Assembly: GCA_017521485.1 (NCBI GenBank)
Contig: JAFXCL010000023.1
Coordinates: 1-34,223, forward strand
Direction of reading: 5' to 3'
Length of the DNA: 34,223 bases
Origin: Oscillospiraceae bacterium
Lineage (GTDB): Bacteria; Bacillota; Clostridia; Oscillospirales; Oscillospiraceae
The position numbers and the translations under genes are program-made. The notes beneath the pieces are model-generated. The model did not search any database. It saw only the letters and a program-made list of their open reading frames with translations, and had not been told where the DNA came from. Positions 1 through 7,393 of this stretch are shown one piece after another. The first letter of the stretch is position 1; each line of letters starts with the position of its first letter.

Positions 1-305
1 ATCATCTGACTGTGTTTACCAACCTGTCTGAGACTGTTGCTACCTCTTCCACTGTTGTGGAGAAGAGCGCAGAGCGTCCCGATGCGAAGCTCTCCATGAC
101 CATTGATGAGTTGGATCTGTCTGTCCGTAGCTTCAACTGCCTGAAGCGCGCCAACATCAACACCGTGGCTGATTTGATCAGCAAGACCGGTGAGGATATG
201 ATGAAGGTTCGTAATATGGGCAAGAAGTCCCTGGACGAGGTGCAGAAGAAGCTGGAAATGATGGGTCTGTCCCTGGCCAGCGAAGATTCTGTCAGCAACA
301 ACTAA
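1..305 (+). CDS. rpoA: RNA polymerase alpha subunit, C-terminal part (5' truncated by window)
   Basis: The reading frame is open from base 3 and ends at TAA 303-305. It encodes the last part of the alpha subunit, starting [10 protein letters not shown]. About 30 flexible linker residues follow ([14 protein letters not shown]), then the alpha C-terminal domain with the hallmark [16 protein letters not shown] and the helix-hairpin-helix [20 protein letters not shown]. In the family this domain binds UP elements and activators, while the missing N-terminal domain dimerises and assembles beta and beta'. The gene ends 15 bases before rplQ, the conserved end of the bacterial alpha operon. The 5' end lies outside the window; the GTG at base 12 is an internal Val, not a start. 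Confidence 0.97.
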   Translation, partial: HLTVFTNLSETVATSSTVVEKSAERPDAKLSMTIDELDLSVRSFNCLKRANINTVADLISKTGEDMMKVRNMGKKSLDEVQKKLEMMGLSLASEDSVSNN

Positions 306-320
306 AAGGAGGATACGTTC

Positions 321-662
321 ATGTTCGGAACTCGTAAGCTGGGCAAGACCAGCGCGCAGAGAAAGGCCCTGCTGCGTCAGCAGGTAACCGACCTGCTGGA
401 GAACGGCAAGATTGAGACCACCTTCTACCGTGCTAAGGAAGTACAGCCTGTTGTTGAGAAGATGATCACCCTGGGTAAGAAGGGTGGCCTGACCAACTAC
501 CGCAGAGCACTGTCTTTCATCACCAAGGAAGATGTTGCCAATAAGCTGTTTAAGGAGATCGCTCCCAAGTATGCTGACCGTAACGGCGGCTATACAAGAG
601 TGACCCGTACCGGCGCCCGCCGGGGCGATGCTGCTGAGATGGCAGTTATCGAGCTGGTGTAA
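321..662 (+). CDS. rplQ: 50S ribosomal protein L17
   Basis: This 113-residue protein has the usual bL17 length. It starts [20 protein letters not shown] and carries the family blocks [20 protein letters not shown] and [21 protein letters not shown]17 is a large-subunit protein near the peptide exit tunnel. The ATG follows a strong AAGGAGG at 305-311, directly after the rpoA stop, so the two genes are cotranscribed. In many Firmicutes the next genes would be the ecfA energy-coupling transporter pair. Here a 650-base repeat-rich gap follows instead, so L17 appears to be the last gene of the ribosomal operon. Confidence 0.97.
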   Translation: MFGTRKLGKTSAQRKALLRQQVTDLLENGKIETTFYRAKEVQPVVEKMITLGKKGGLTNYRRALSFITKEDVANKLFKEIAPKYADRNGGYTRVTRTGARRGDAAEMAVIELV

Positions 663-671
663 TGAAGTTAT

Positions 672-985
672 AAAAAGAGCGTACTGCTTTGGGCAACACT
701 CCATAAGGAAGTAATGCCTGAAAACACCGTCTATTCCCGCCAATCTGCGTTAAAAATACTCGAAATACACAAAGTATTTCTGTGTTTTTTGCCTTGACTG
801 GCAGAAATATCCGCTATTTTCAGGTGCTATGCAGTTTTGAAGTGGTAACTTTTTTGATTAACAAATAACAAAATTCCCGGAATGCTGACGCATTTCGGGA
901 ATTTTTTATGCAGTTAAGCGGAAAAGAGACCGTTCAAAACCAATACTTCCTTACGGAGTGTTGCCCTTTGCAGTACGCGCTTTTT
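672..985. repeat. 314-bp non-coding element with 45-bp terminal inverted repeats (MITE-like)
   Basis: Bases 672-716 and the reverse complement of 941-985 match at 39 of 45 positions. Both arms contain the core GGGCAACACTCC and GGAAGTA. Between them lies a nested imperfect hairpin (717-745 against 796-824, 22 of 29 positions pair), whose centre holds the perfect small stem GAAATAC/GTATTTC (762-768/774-780). A terminator-like hairpin follows at 870-907. No reading frame of note is present. The layout resembles a miniature inverted-repeat element or another folded intergenic repeat. No convincing target-site duplication is visible at the edges. Confidence 0.75.
870..907 (+). terminator. Rho-independent terminator downstream of rplQ
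   Basis: A 15-bp stem (870-884 with 891-905, one G-U pair, loop CTGACG) is followed by a T run to base 907. It is the first terminator-like hairpin after rplQ, although it lies 208 bases downstream and inside the inverted-repeat element. The element may therefore supply the end of the ribosomal operon. Confidence 0.7.
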
Positions 986-986
986 C

Positions 987-1020
987 AATGGATAATTGAC
1001 AGTTGACAATTGACAATTAT
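987..1020. repeat. TTGACAA-type short tandem repeat, forward copy
   Basis: The stretch is built from degenerate units of GATAATTGACA, GTTGACAA and TTGACAATT. An inverted copy of the same array lies at 1275-1308, so the two arrays bracket the block between them. The units look like -35 boxes, but no matching -10 box or gene start follows. Confidence 0.6.
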
Positions 1021-1043
1021 GGTGCGAGCTTAACGATTTTACC

Positions 1044-1113
1044 GTAGGGCGGGGGCTTGCTCCCGCCGTTTGATTTTTTTGGTTTTTTCGGCTGGAGCAA
1101 GCCCCTGCCCTAC
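1044..1113. repeat. GC-rich inverted repeat (24-bp arms)
   Basis: Arms 1044-1067 and 1090-1113 are reverse complements at 22 of 24 positions and share the core GGGGCTTGCTCC. They are separated by a T-rich 22-base loop. Each arm can also fold on itself (GCGGG/CCCGC in the left arm). The left arm followed by T-rich sequence could act as a terminator on the plus strand. The GTAGGG...CCCTAC style recurs in the hairpin at 28455-28480. Confidence 0.65.
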
Positions 1114-1231
1114 ATACAAGGTTTGGAAACAGATGTAGGGAAGGCTATTAGCCTCCCGCTACAACCTGGCAGCAAGATGAAAGCTTTGGCAGGTGGATCA
1201 TATCCGCCCCTGCTGATATTCCCAAGTAAAT
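1114..1231. other. Rest of gene-free gap: two further imperfect hairpins, no gene seen
   Basis: A hairpin at 1134-1163 has arms beginning TGTAG and ending CTACA, with an AGGCT/AGCCT stem. A second, with a bulge, pairs 1189-1198 with 1202-1213. No open frame with a ribosome binding site and no RNA gene was recognised here. Confidence 0.4.
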
Positions 1232-1275
1232 AATAAGCGAGGGTGTTCTCAACCATTGAGAGCACCCTCGTTATT
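1232..1275 (-). terminator. Long hairpin, probable terminator of the M42 peptidase gene
   Basis: Arms 1232-1252 and 1256-1275 pair almost perfectly around GCGAGGGTGTTCTC/GAGAGCACCCTCG. On the minus strand the stem is followed by TTATTATTTACTT, moderately U-rich. It lies 35 bases beyond the stop of the minus-strand peptidase gene. Confidence 0.6.
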
Positions 1276-1308
1276 CATTGTCAATTATCCATTGTCCATT
1301 GTCAATTG
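1275..1308. repeat. TTGACAA-type short tandem repeat, inverted copy
   Basis: Read on the minus strand this is a degenerate array of TTGACAATGGA-type units ending in GATAATTGACAATGA. It is the same family as 987-1020 in the opposite orientation. It abuts the stop codon of the peptidase gene. Confidence 0.6.
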
Positions 1309-1309
1309 C

Positions 1310-2350
1310 TCAGCAGCCCAGGTAGCCGCATAGGACTTTCAGGGTGTTGTATACCCCGTCGATGTGGCTGCGCTCATAGCCGTGGCTGGCGTAGACGCCG
1401 GCACCGATCAGACCGTGACGGATGTCAAAGCCTGCCCGCAAGGTGGCTTCCACATCAGAGCCGTAATGAGGATATACATCCACTGCATAGTCAGCACCGG
1501 TTTTCTTGGCTGCGTCGATCAGCTTGCCAACCACCTGATAGCTGTAAGGACCACCGGAATCCTTGGCGCAAATGGACACCTGCCGTTCTGTGCAGGAAAG
1601 TCCATTGCCTACGCAGCCCATATCCACGGAAATTGCCTCGGTAACGCCTTCCGGCACAGAAGCAGAACCGCCATGACCCACTTCTTCATAGACCGTGATA
1701 TGCACCCAAGTCCGGCGAGGGAGGGTGATCTTGTTGTCTGCAAGGTATTTGGCAAAGCCCAACAGAATACCCACAGACAGCTTGTCATCCAAAAAACGGC
1801 TCTTGAGATAACCGGAGGCAGTGCGGCGGGTGCGGGGGTCAAAGCAAACGATGTCGCCCACTTGAATATCCAGCTTTTTGGTGTCGTCAGCAGAGGAAAC
1901 CGGCTCGTCCAGCACCACTTCTGTGGTGTCGAAATTGCGGGTGGTAGTGGAATATTCACCGTTGACGTGTACGGATGCGTTGCAAAGCTGCAAAGTGCCT
2001 TCAATTACTTTACCGCCCCGGGTGTATACCCGGACATTTTCACTTTCTCCATTGTTGGCACTCATACCGCCTAAGGGCGTCAGCCGCAGCCGCCCGTTGC
2101 CCTTGATTTCTGCCACCATAGCACCAAGAGTGTCCGCGTGGGCAGCCAGCAGCAGGCCGTCGTCCTGCTTTTCACCACTCAGATCCACCAAAACACCGCC
2201 CTTTGCAGTAATCTGCGCAGAATAACCCAAGGACTCAAAAGCGGTTTTCACCCATTGGGAAGCCCGGTCTGTAAAGCCGGAAGGGGAGTCGATGGCTAAA
2301 AGCTGGGAGGTCATCTCCCAGGCGTAGTCTGCGTAAGCGCAATTAAGCAT
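1310..2350 (-). CDS. M42 family metallo-aminopeptidase (glutamyl aminopeptidase type)
   Basis: This 346-residue protein belongs to the M42 (TET/FrvX/YsdC-type) dinuclear metal aminopeptidases, which trim cytosolic peptides as dodecamers. The metal ligands are in place: H71 in AAHADTLGAMV, D189 in RFLDDK, E223 with catalytic E222 in YEEVGHGG, D243 in SVDMG and H324 in ASHGYERSH. The start is the ATG at 2350, preceded on the minus strand by GGAGGA seven bases upstream. An upstream in-frame start at 2437 would lie inside the promoter and has no such site. The gene is monocistronic and divergent from the capsule locus. Its specificity cannot be read from the sequence. Confidence 0.93.
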   Translation of the reverse strand: MLNCAYADYAWEMTSQLLAIDSPSGFTDRASQWVKTAFESLGYSAQITAKGGVLVDLSGEKQDDGLLLAAHADTLGAMVAEIKGNGRLRLTPLGGMSANNGESENVRVYTRGGKVIEGTLQLCNASVHVNGEYSTTTRNFDTTEVVLDEPVSSADDTKKLDIQVGDIVCFDPRTRRTASGYLKSRFLDDKLSVGILLGFAKYLADNKITLPRRTWVHITVYEEVGHGGSASVPEGVTEAISVDMGCVGNGLSCTERQVSICAKDSGGPYSYQVVGKLIDAAKKTGADYAVDVYPHYGSDVEATLRAGFDIRHGLIGAGVYASHGYERSHIDGVYNTLKVLCGYLGC

Positions 2351-2403
2351 AGATACATCCTCCAAATTCTGCAAAATTCGTTCCAATTTGCAATCATTGA
2401 TTG

Positions 2404-2431
2404 ATATTATCTTAACATATGAGGTGGGCAA
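2404..2431 (-). promoter_or_regulatory. Sigma-A-like promoter for the M42 peptidase gene
   Basis: On the minus strand TTGCCC (2431-2426), a 16-base spacer and TAATAT (2409-2404) lie about 54 bases before the start codon. Confidence 0.55.
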
Positions 2432-2496
2432 ATACAATCCCTGTTATTTTTGCCAAAAAATGACATTAAAAGGACGGGTATTTTTTGCAATTTCAG

Positions 2497-2525
2497 TTGC
2501 TTTTTGGGAGGAAATGGGTTAAAAT
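2497..2525 (+). promoter_or_regulatory. Sigma-A-like promoter of the capsule locus
   Basis: TTGCTT (2497-2502), a 17-base spacer and TAAAAT (2520-2525) lie 65 bases upstream of the first capsule gene. It is the only clear promoter found in front of the 20.5-kb collinear gene set. Confidence 0.65.
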
Positions 2526-2589
2526 AGAATAGCGAAATTGTCTGCGAGCGGGGGATATCCCGCAAATCAGAAAGAGGAGGCAGACAGCT
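2526..2589 (+). promoter_or_regulatory. Short capsule-operon leader with nested stems around the ribosome binding site
   Basis: The leader contains a small hairpin GCGGG/CCCGC (about 2548-2562). It also contains a 7-bp complementarity between TGTCTGC (2539-2545) and GCAGACA (2580-2586). The second pairing would enclose the first hairpin and abut the AAGAGGAGG ribosome binding site at 2572-2580. Translational control is possible but is inference from pairing alone. Confidence 0.3.
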
Positions 2590-3321
2590 ATGGAAAACAG
2601 CTATTCGTTTTGCGATCTCCACAGTCATATTTTACCCGGAATGGACGATGGATGCCAGACGGTTGATGAATCAGTACAGGTGCTCCGTTCTTGTTATGAG
2701 CAGGGCATCCGGAAAATCTGCGCAACACCCCACTACTATCCGGTGGAGTCTGTAGATGAGTTTCTGGCACGCCGGGATGCATCTGCCCAGGAGTTACATA
2801 AAGCGTTGGAGAAGGAAACTATGCCTGTTCCTAAAATCTGCCTGGGTGCAGAGGTGGCATACCGCCCGGGTATATGCTATCAGGAGGATCTGGACAAGCT
2901 GTGTATCGGCAGTTCCCAGTATCTGCTTCTGGAAATGCCCTTTCACCAGTGGGGAGAAGAGGTGATCCGGACAGTGCGGGGTATTTCCAATGTCCGGGGC
3001 ATTACGCCGATCCTTGCCCATATTGAGCGTTACCTGCCCATGCAGGAAAAGGAAGTGCTGGAACGCCTTTTGGATCAGGAGATCCTGGTGCAGATGAACG
3101 CGGCACGGCTGCTGCATTTTGCAACCCGGGGACAGGCCCGTCGATTGCTGATAAACGGTACTGTCCAGCTGTTGAGCTCGGATTGCCACAACAATACATC
3201 CAGACCGCAAAACATCTCCCAAGCAGTAGCGTACCTGCAGAAGAAGGGTATGGATGCGGTGCTGGAGGAATTATCCCGCCGCAGCCGGAGAATTTTCCGG
3301 GAGGCCACAGGCGAAAAATAA
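2590..3321 (+). CDS. cpsB: CpsB/CapC-family tyrosine-protein phosphatase (PHP fold)
   Basis: This 243-residue protein matches the manganese-dependent PHP phosphatases CpsB/YwqE. In the family these dephosphorylate the tyrosine-rich tail of a capsule autokinase and so control polymer length or export. Metal-binding motifs are DLHSHILPGMDDG (H11, H13, D19), ATPHYYP (H48), LGAEVAYRPG, LAHIERY and SSDCHNN near residue 200. The ATG follows AAGAGGAGG. It is the first gene after the locus promoter. Its usual partners, the CpsC/Wzd adaptor and CpsD/Wze kinase, are not beside it. Either they are encoded elsewhere or the protein acts on another target. Confidence 0.9.
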   Translation: MENSYSFCDLHSHILPGMDDGCQTVDESVQVLRSCYEQGIRKICATPHYYPVESVDEFLARRDASAQELHKALEKETMPVPKICLGAEVAYRPGICYQEDLDKLCIGSSQYLLLEMPFHQWGEEVIRTVRGISNVRGITPILAHIERYLPMQEKEVLERLLDQEILVQMNAARLLHFATRGQARRLLINGTVQLLSSDCHNNTSRPQNISQAVAYLQKKGMDAVLEELSRRSRRIFREATGEK

Positions 3322-3357
3322 GCAGAGCAGACTGCTCTGGATTGCAGGAGAATGGTT

Positions 3358-5382
3358 ATGAGTGAAAAACCCAAGTTTAGCAAGCGGTTTGAGCATTGGC
3401 ACATAATGGCGCTTCTACTGGCTGTATTTGATGTTATTGCAGTAAATTTCTCTTATTTTCTGGCGCTTTGGTTTCGGTTTGACTGTATGTATTCCGAGAT
3501 TCCTTGGAATGAATATATGGTGCCATTCCTTAAATTTGCGCCCATATATGCCCTTGTTTGCCTGTTTGTATTTTGGAGATTTCGTCTATATAACAGCATC
3601 TGGAGATTTGCCAGCGTTACGGAGATGACAAGAGTAACCTTGGCAACCACGGTTACTTCGGTAGTACATATTTTTGGAATTACATTCCTGTTTAACAGAA
3701 TGCCTATTTCCTATTACATTATCGGTATGGGCATCCAGTTTTTGCTGGTGCTTGGTGCTCGCTTCTCTTACCGTTTTATTCTGTTGGAAAAGAACAAGAT
3801 CCAGAGGGGAAGCAATGTAGAACGGGCAATGCTGATCGGTGCAGGCAATGCAGGTCAAGGGATTTTACGGGATGTAGCCCGTATGCAGGGAGAAAAAATA
3901 AAAGTTTGCTGCATCATTGACGACAATCCCAATAAATGGGGTCGGTATATTGACGGAATTCCTGTAGTAGGCGGCAGGGATGACATTTTAGCCAATGTAG
4001 AAAAATACACGATCAAAAAAATACTGATTGCCATTCCCAGTGCCAGCGCTGAGGACAAGCGGGATATTTTGAATATCTGCAAGGAAACCGGCTGTGAAAT
4101 GAAAAATCTGCCCGGTGTCTATCAACTGCTTTCCGGTCGGGTCACTATGGCAAGCATGAAGGATGTGGCAGTGGAAGATCTGCTGGGCAGAGAGCCGGTT
4201 AAGGTCAATATGTCCGAGATCTACAGGGAAATTCAGGGAAAAACCATTCTTGTAACCGGTGGCGGCGGATCCATCGGCAGTGAGCTTTGCCGCCAGGTGG
4301 CAGCGCACAATCCCAGGCAGCTGATTATCTTCGATATCTATGAGAACAATGCCTATGATATCGAACAGGAACTGCGGCGAGAATATCCCGGTTTGAAATT
4401 AGAAGTGCTAATTGGATCGGTTCGGGACAGTCGGCGTATTGACAGTGTTTTCGCAGAGTATAAGCCGGATATGGTGTATCATGCAGCAGCCCATAAGCAC
4501 GTGCCGCTGATGGAAGGCAGCCCCTGCGAAGCTATTAAAAACAATGTGATCGGTACATATAAGACGGCTTATGCGGCGCTGATCCACGGATGCAAGCGGT
4601 TTGTGCTTATCAGCACAGATAAGGCGGTAAATCCCACCAACATTATGGGCGCCAGCAAACGGCTTTGCGAGATGGTGATCCAGAGCTTTGACCGGGCGGT
4701 GAAAACCGGCTGCGCAAAGAACCTGCCGATGCTTTTTACCCACCGGGAGGATGGGCAAGAGATTGGGTCGGAAGAAAACAAGCGTGCCTTCTGTACAGAA
4801 TTTGTGGCAGTGCGGTTTGGCAATGTCTTGGGAAGCAACGGTTCGGTGATCCCGCTGTTTAAGAAGCAGATCGAAAACGGTGGTCCGGTAACGGTAACCC
4901 ACCCGGATATTATCCGTTATTTTATGACGATCCCGGAAGCGGTGAGCCTGGTTATGCAGGCAGGCGCTTATGCCAGCGGCGGCGAGATCTTTGTGCTGGA
5001 TATGGGTCAGCCGGTAAAAATCGATGAACTGGCGCGAAATCTCATTAAGCTTTCCGGACTGAAACCGGATGTGGATATTCAGATCCAGTACACCGGACTC
5101 AGACCCGGTGAAAAGCTTTATGAGGAAAAGCTGATGGCAGAAGAGGGTATGCAGCGAACAGACAATGAGCTGATCCACATTGGAAACCCCATCCCCTTTG
5201 ATACGGATGTGTTTTTGGTACAGCTGCAGCAATTGATGACAGCTGCTTACGAAAATAACTGTGATATTTCGAAAATAGTGGAACAAATGGTATCCACGTA
5301 TCACCCGGAAGCTGCGTGCAGCGGGGAAAAGGATCAGAAGTATAAAGAAATTTTCACAAAGCCGGAATTGGTAAAGATTTAA
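3358..5382 (+). CDS. Membrane-bound NDP-sugar 4,6-dehydratase (PglF/CapD/WbpM family)
   Basis: This 674-residue protein has about four N-terminal membrane helices (roughly residues 15-140). A first nucleotide-binding fold follows (AMLIGAGNAGQGI), then the catalytic SDR domain with TGGGGSIGSELCRQ, YHAAAHKHVPLMEG and STDKAVNPTNIMGASKR. Met replaces the usual catalytic Tyr, as is typical of this subfamily. Family members convert UDP-GlcNAc to the UDP-4-keto-6-deoxy sugar. Start choice: the ATG at 3358 sits seven bases after AGGAG, whereas the in-frame ATG at 3352 touches it. The aminotransferase and phosphoglycosyl transferase genes follow, as in bacillosamine-type pathways. Confidence 0.93.
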   Translation: MSEKPKFSKRFEHWHIMALLLAVFDVIAVNFSYFLALWFRFDCMYSEIPWNEYMVPFLKFAPIYALVCLFVFWRFRLYNSIWRFASVTEMTRVTLATTVTSVVHIFGITFLFNRMPISYYIIGMGIQFLLVLGARFSYRFILLEKNKIQRGSNVERAMLIGAGNAGQGILRDVARMQGEKIKVCCIIDDNPNKWGRYIDGIPVVGGRDDILANVEKYTIKKILIAIPSASAEDKRDILNICKETGCEMKNLPGVYQLLSGRVTMASMKDVAVEDLLGREPVKVNMSEIYREIQGKTILVTGGGGSIGSELCRQVAAHNPRQLIIFDIYENNAYDIEQELRREYPGLKLEVLIGSVRDSRRIDSVFAEYKPDMVYHAAAHKHVPLMEGSPCEAIKNNVIGTYKTAYAALIHGCKRFVLISTDKAVNPTNIMGASKRLCEMVIQSFDRAVKTGCAKNLPMLFTHREDGQEIGSEENKRAFCTEFVAVRFGNVLGSNGSVIPLFKKQIENGGPVTVTHPDIIRYFMTIPEAVSLVMQAGAYASGGEIFVLDMGQPVKIDELARNLIKLSGLKPDVDIQIQYTGLRPGEKLYEEKLMAEEGMQRTDNELIHIGNPIPFDTDVFLVQLQQLMTAAYENNCDISKIVEQMVSTYHPEAACSGEKDQKYKEIFTKPELVKI

Positions 5383-5458
5383 AAAGCGGAACAGATATGA
5401 AAGAAGATTTTGCAACGATGTACAGCGCCCGGCACAAAGGAATTGAGGAAACAAGCTT

Positions 5459-6724
5459 ATGAAGATGGAAAAGTTCGAAAACAGAATATGGCTTGCTTCA
5501 CCGACAATGCACGGTGACGAAATGAAGTATGTTCAGCAGGCATATGAAACCAACTGGATGAGCACAGTGGGCGAGAACATCAACGAAGTGGAGCGCATTG
5601 CTGCCCAAAAAGCGCAGATGCAGTATGGCGTTGCCCTTTCTTGCGGTACTGCTGCCCTTCACCTGGCGGTCAGACACGCAGGAGAAACCCTTTATGGCAA
5701 GGCTCCCATTGGACAGGGTGCTTTAGCCGGCAAGCGGGTTTTCTGTTCGGATATGACTTTCGATGCCACTGTAAATCCGGTTGTGTACGAGGGCGGTATT
5801 CCTGTATTTATTGACACAGAAGCAGAGTCCTGGAATATGGATCCTGTAGCCCTTGAAAAAGCATTTGAATTTTATCCGGATGTGAAGCTGGTAGTGTCTG
5901 CCGAGTTATATGGTTTTCCCGGCCGAATGGATTTGATTAAAGAAATTTGTCAAAAGCACGGCGCACTTTTGGTTGAGGATGCGGCAGAGGCAATGGGCGC
6001 AACCGTATGCGGTAAGCAGTGCGGATCTTTTGGTGATTACTCGGCAATCAGCTACAACGGCAACAAAATCATCACAGGTTCTGCCGGCGGCTGTTTACTG
6101 ACCAATGATATTGAGGTGGCAAATAAAGCACGGAAATGGTCCACACAGGCAAGAGAAAATGCACCTTGGTATCAGCACGAAGAGGTGGGCTATAACTACC
6201 GTATGAGCAATGTGATCGCCGGTGTTGTGCGGGGACAGTACAACTATCTTGAAGAACATATTGCACAGAAAAAGGCAATTTACGAAAGATACTGTGAAGG
6301 CTTTAAGGATCTCCCGGTACAAATGAATCCCATTGTAAAAGATACCGAGCCGAACTATTGGCTCTCCGGTATGATTATTGACAGGGATTATATGTGCAAG
6401 CAGGTCAGAGATGATTCAACAGCCTTGTACATAGCTGAAACAGGAAAGACCTGTCCTACAGAAATTCTGGAAACCCTTGCAAGCTATAATGCTGAGGGCA
6501 GACCGATTTGGAAGCCTATGCATATGCAGCCGATGTACCGGATGCACGAGTTTATTACCCGCAGCGGCTCTGCCCGTGCAAAGACAAATGCGTATATTGC
6601 TGGCGGTGCACCGGATGTGGGTGCGGATATTTTTGAGCGGGGCCTTTGCCTGCCCAGTGACAATAAGATGACCCCGGAGCAGCAGGCGATTATTATCGAG
6701 ATCATCAAAGGCTGCTTTCAGTAA
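5459..6724 (+). CDS. PLP-dependent UDP-4-amino-sugar aminotransferase (DegT family, PglE/WcfR-like)
   Basis: This 421-residue protein is of the DegT/DnrJ/EryC1/StrS family. The PLP lysine is K203 in SYNGNKIITG, and D174 lies in VEDAAEAMG. The block STQARENAPWYQHEEVGYNY and the later RPIWKPMHMQPMY closely resemble Campylobacter PglE as I remember it. PglE adds an amine at C4 of the UDP-4-keto-6-deoxy-GlcNAc made by the preceding enzyme class. The likely product is UDP-2-acetamido-4-amino-2,4,6-trideoxyhexose. GAGG ten bases upstream supports the ATG. No PglD-type N-acetyltransferase is present nearby, so the 4-amino group may stay free. Whether the product is gluco or galacto cannot be told. 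Confidence 0.92.
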   Translation: MKMEKFENRIWLASPTMHGDEMKYVQQAYETNWMSTVGENINEVERIAAQKAQMQYGVALSCGTAALHLAVRHAGETLYGKAPIGQGALAGKRVFCSDMTFDATVNPVVYEGGIPVFIDTEAESWNMDPVALEKAFEFYPDVKLVVSAELYGFPGRMDLIKEICQKHGALLVEDAAEAMGATVCGKQCGSFGDYSAISYNGNKIITGSAGGCLLTNDIEVANKARKWSTQARENAPWYQHEEVGYNYRMSNVIAGVVRGQYNYLEEHIAQKKAIYERYCEGFKDLPVQMNPIVKDTEPNYWLSGMIIDRDYMCKQVRDDSTALYIAETGKTCPTEILETLASYNAEGRPIWKPMHMQPMYRMHEFITRSGSARAKTNAYIAGGAPDVGADIFERGLCLPSDNKMTPEQQAIIIEIIKGCFQ

Positions 6725-6744
6725 AAAGACCGAGGAACAACTTT

Positions 6745-7383
6745 ATGTACGAAAAGTGTTTTAAAAGATTGTTGGATCTTGCTTTGTCTGTGATTGCGAT
6801 TGTTGTGCTTTCTCCTGTGCTGTTGGTTTTGACGGTGGTGGGAGCAATCGCAATGGGCGGAAATCCTTTTTTTGTCCAGATGCGTCCGGGCAAAAAAGGC
6901 AAGGACGGTCAGGAGAAGATTTTTAAGCTGATCAAGTTCCGCACTATGACCAACAAGAAAGACGAAAAAGGAAATCTTTTGCCCGATGAGCTGCGGCTTA
7001 CGAAATACGGAAGATTTTTGCGGTCCACTTCCTTAGATGAGCTGCCGGAACTCTTTAATATCGCAATCGGGGATCTGGCGATCTGCGGACCCAGACCGCT
7101 GCTGGTCCGGTATCTGGAGCGATACACGCCGGAGCAGCGCCGCCGCCACGATGTTCGGCCCGGTCTAACGGGACTTGCACAGGTCAATGGCCGGAACGCC
7201 ATTACCTGGGAAGAGAAGTTCAAGCTGGATGTTACTTATGTGGATAACATCACATTTCTCGGCGATATGAAGATCATTCTGGCAACGGTGAGAGCTGTGC
7301 TGAAGCGAGAGGGCATCAGCTTCGAAAATTCTGCCACAATGGAAGAGTTTATGGGAACAGAGCAAAAGACTGCTCAGCCCTAA
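6745..7383 (+). CDS. Monotopic phosphoglycosyl transferase (PglC-like), initiates repeat-unit synthesis
   Basis: At 212 residues this is the size of the minimal PglC-type bacterial sugar transferases. It has a single N-terminal hydrophobic re-entrant segment (about residues 12-38), the block IKFRTMTNKKDEKGNLLPDE, the catalytic Asp-Glu dyad D98-E99 in TSLDELPELFN, and CGPRPLLVRYL and VRPGLTGLAQVNGRN. The family moves a sugar-1-phosphate from a UDP sugar onto undecaprenyl phosphate at the inner leaflet. The close PglC resemblance and the two preceding genes suggest the 4-amino-trideoxy sugar as donor. GAGG upstream supports the ATG. There is no large Wba-type N-terminal membrane domain. Confidence 0.93.
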   Translation: MYEKCFKRLLDLALSVIAIVVLSPVLLVLTVVGAIAMGGNPFFVQMRPGKKGKDGQEKIFKLIKFRTMTNKKDEKGNLLPDELRLTKYGRFLRSTSLDELPELFNIAIGDLAICGPRPLLVRYLERYTPEQRRRHDVRPGLTGLAQVNGRNAITWEEKFKLDVTYVDNITFLGDMKIILATVRAVLKREGISFENSATMEEFMGTEQKTAQP

Positions 7384-7393
7384 GGGAGTACAT

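Noticed and set aside
987-1020. TTGACA boxes as promoters
   Set aside because: They are tandem units of a repeat with no -10 box at proper spacing and no gene reading away.
672-1308. CRISPR array
   Set aside because: The repeats are inverted arms and tandem 7-12-mers, not regularly spaced direct repeats with unique spacers; no cas genes are present.
1243-2225. Plus-strand open frames opposite the M42 peptidase
   Set aside because: They lie antisense to a gene with a complete set of metal ligands and have no recognisable protein features.
4408-5454. 348-codon minus-strand frame opposite the dehydratase
   Set aside because: It is a shadow of a strongly coding gene and lacks a ribosome binding site or recognisable motif.
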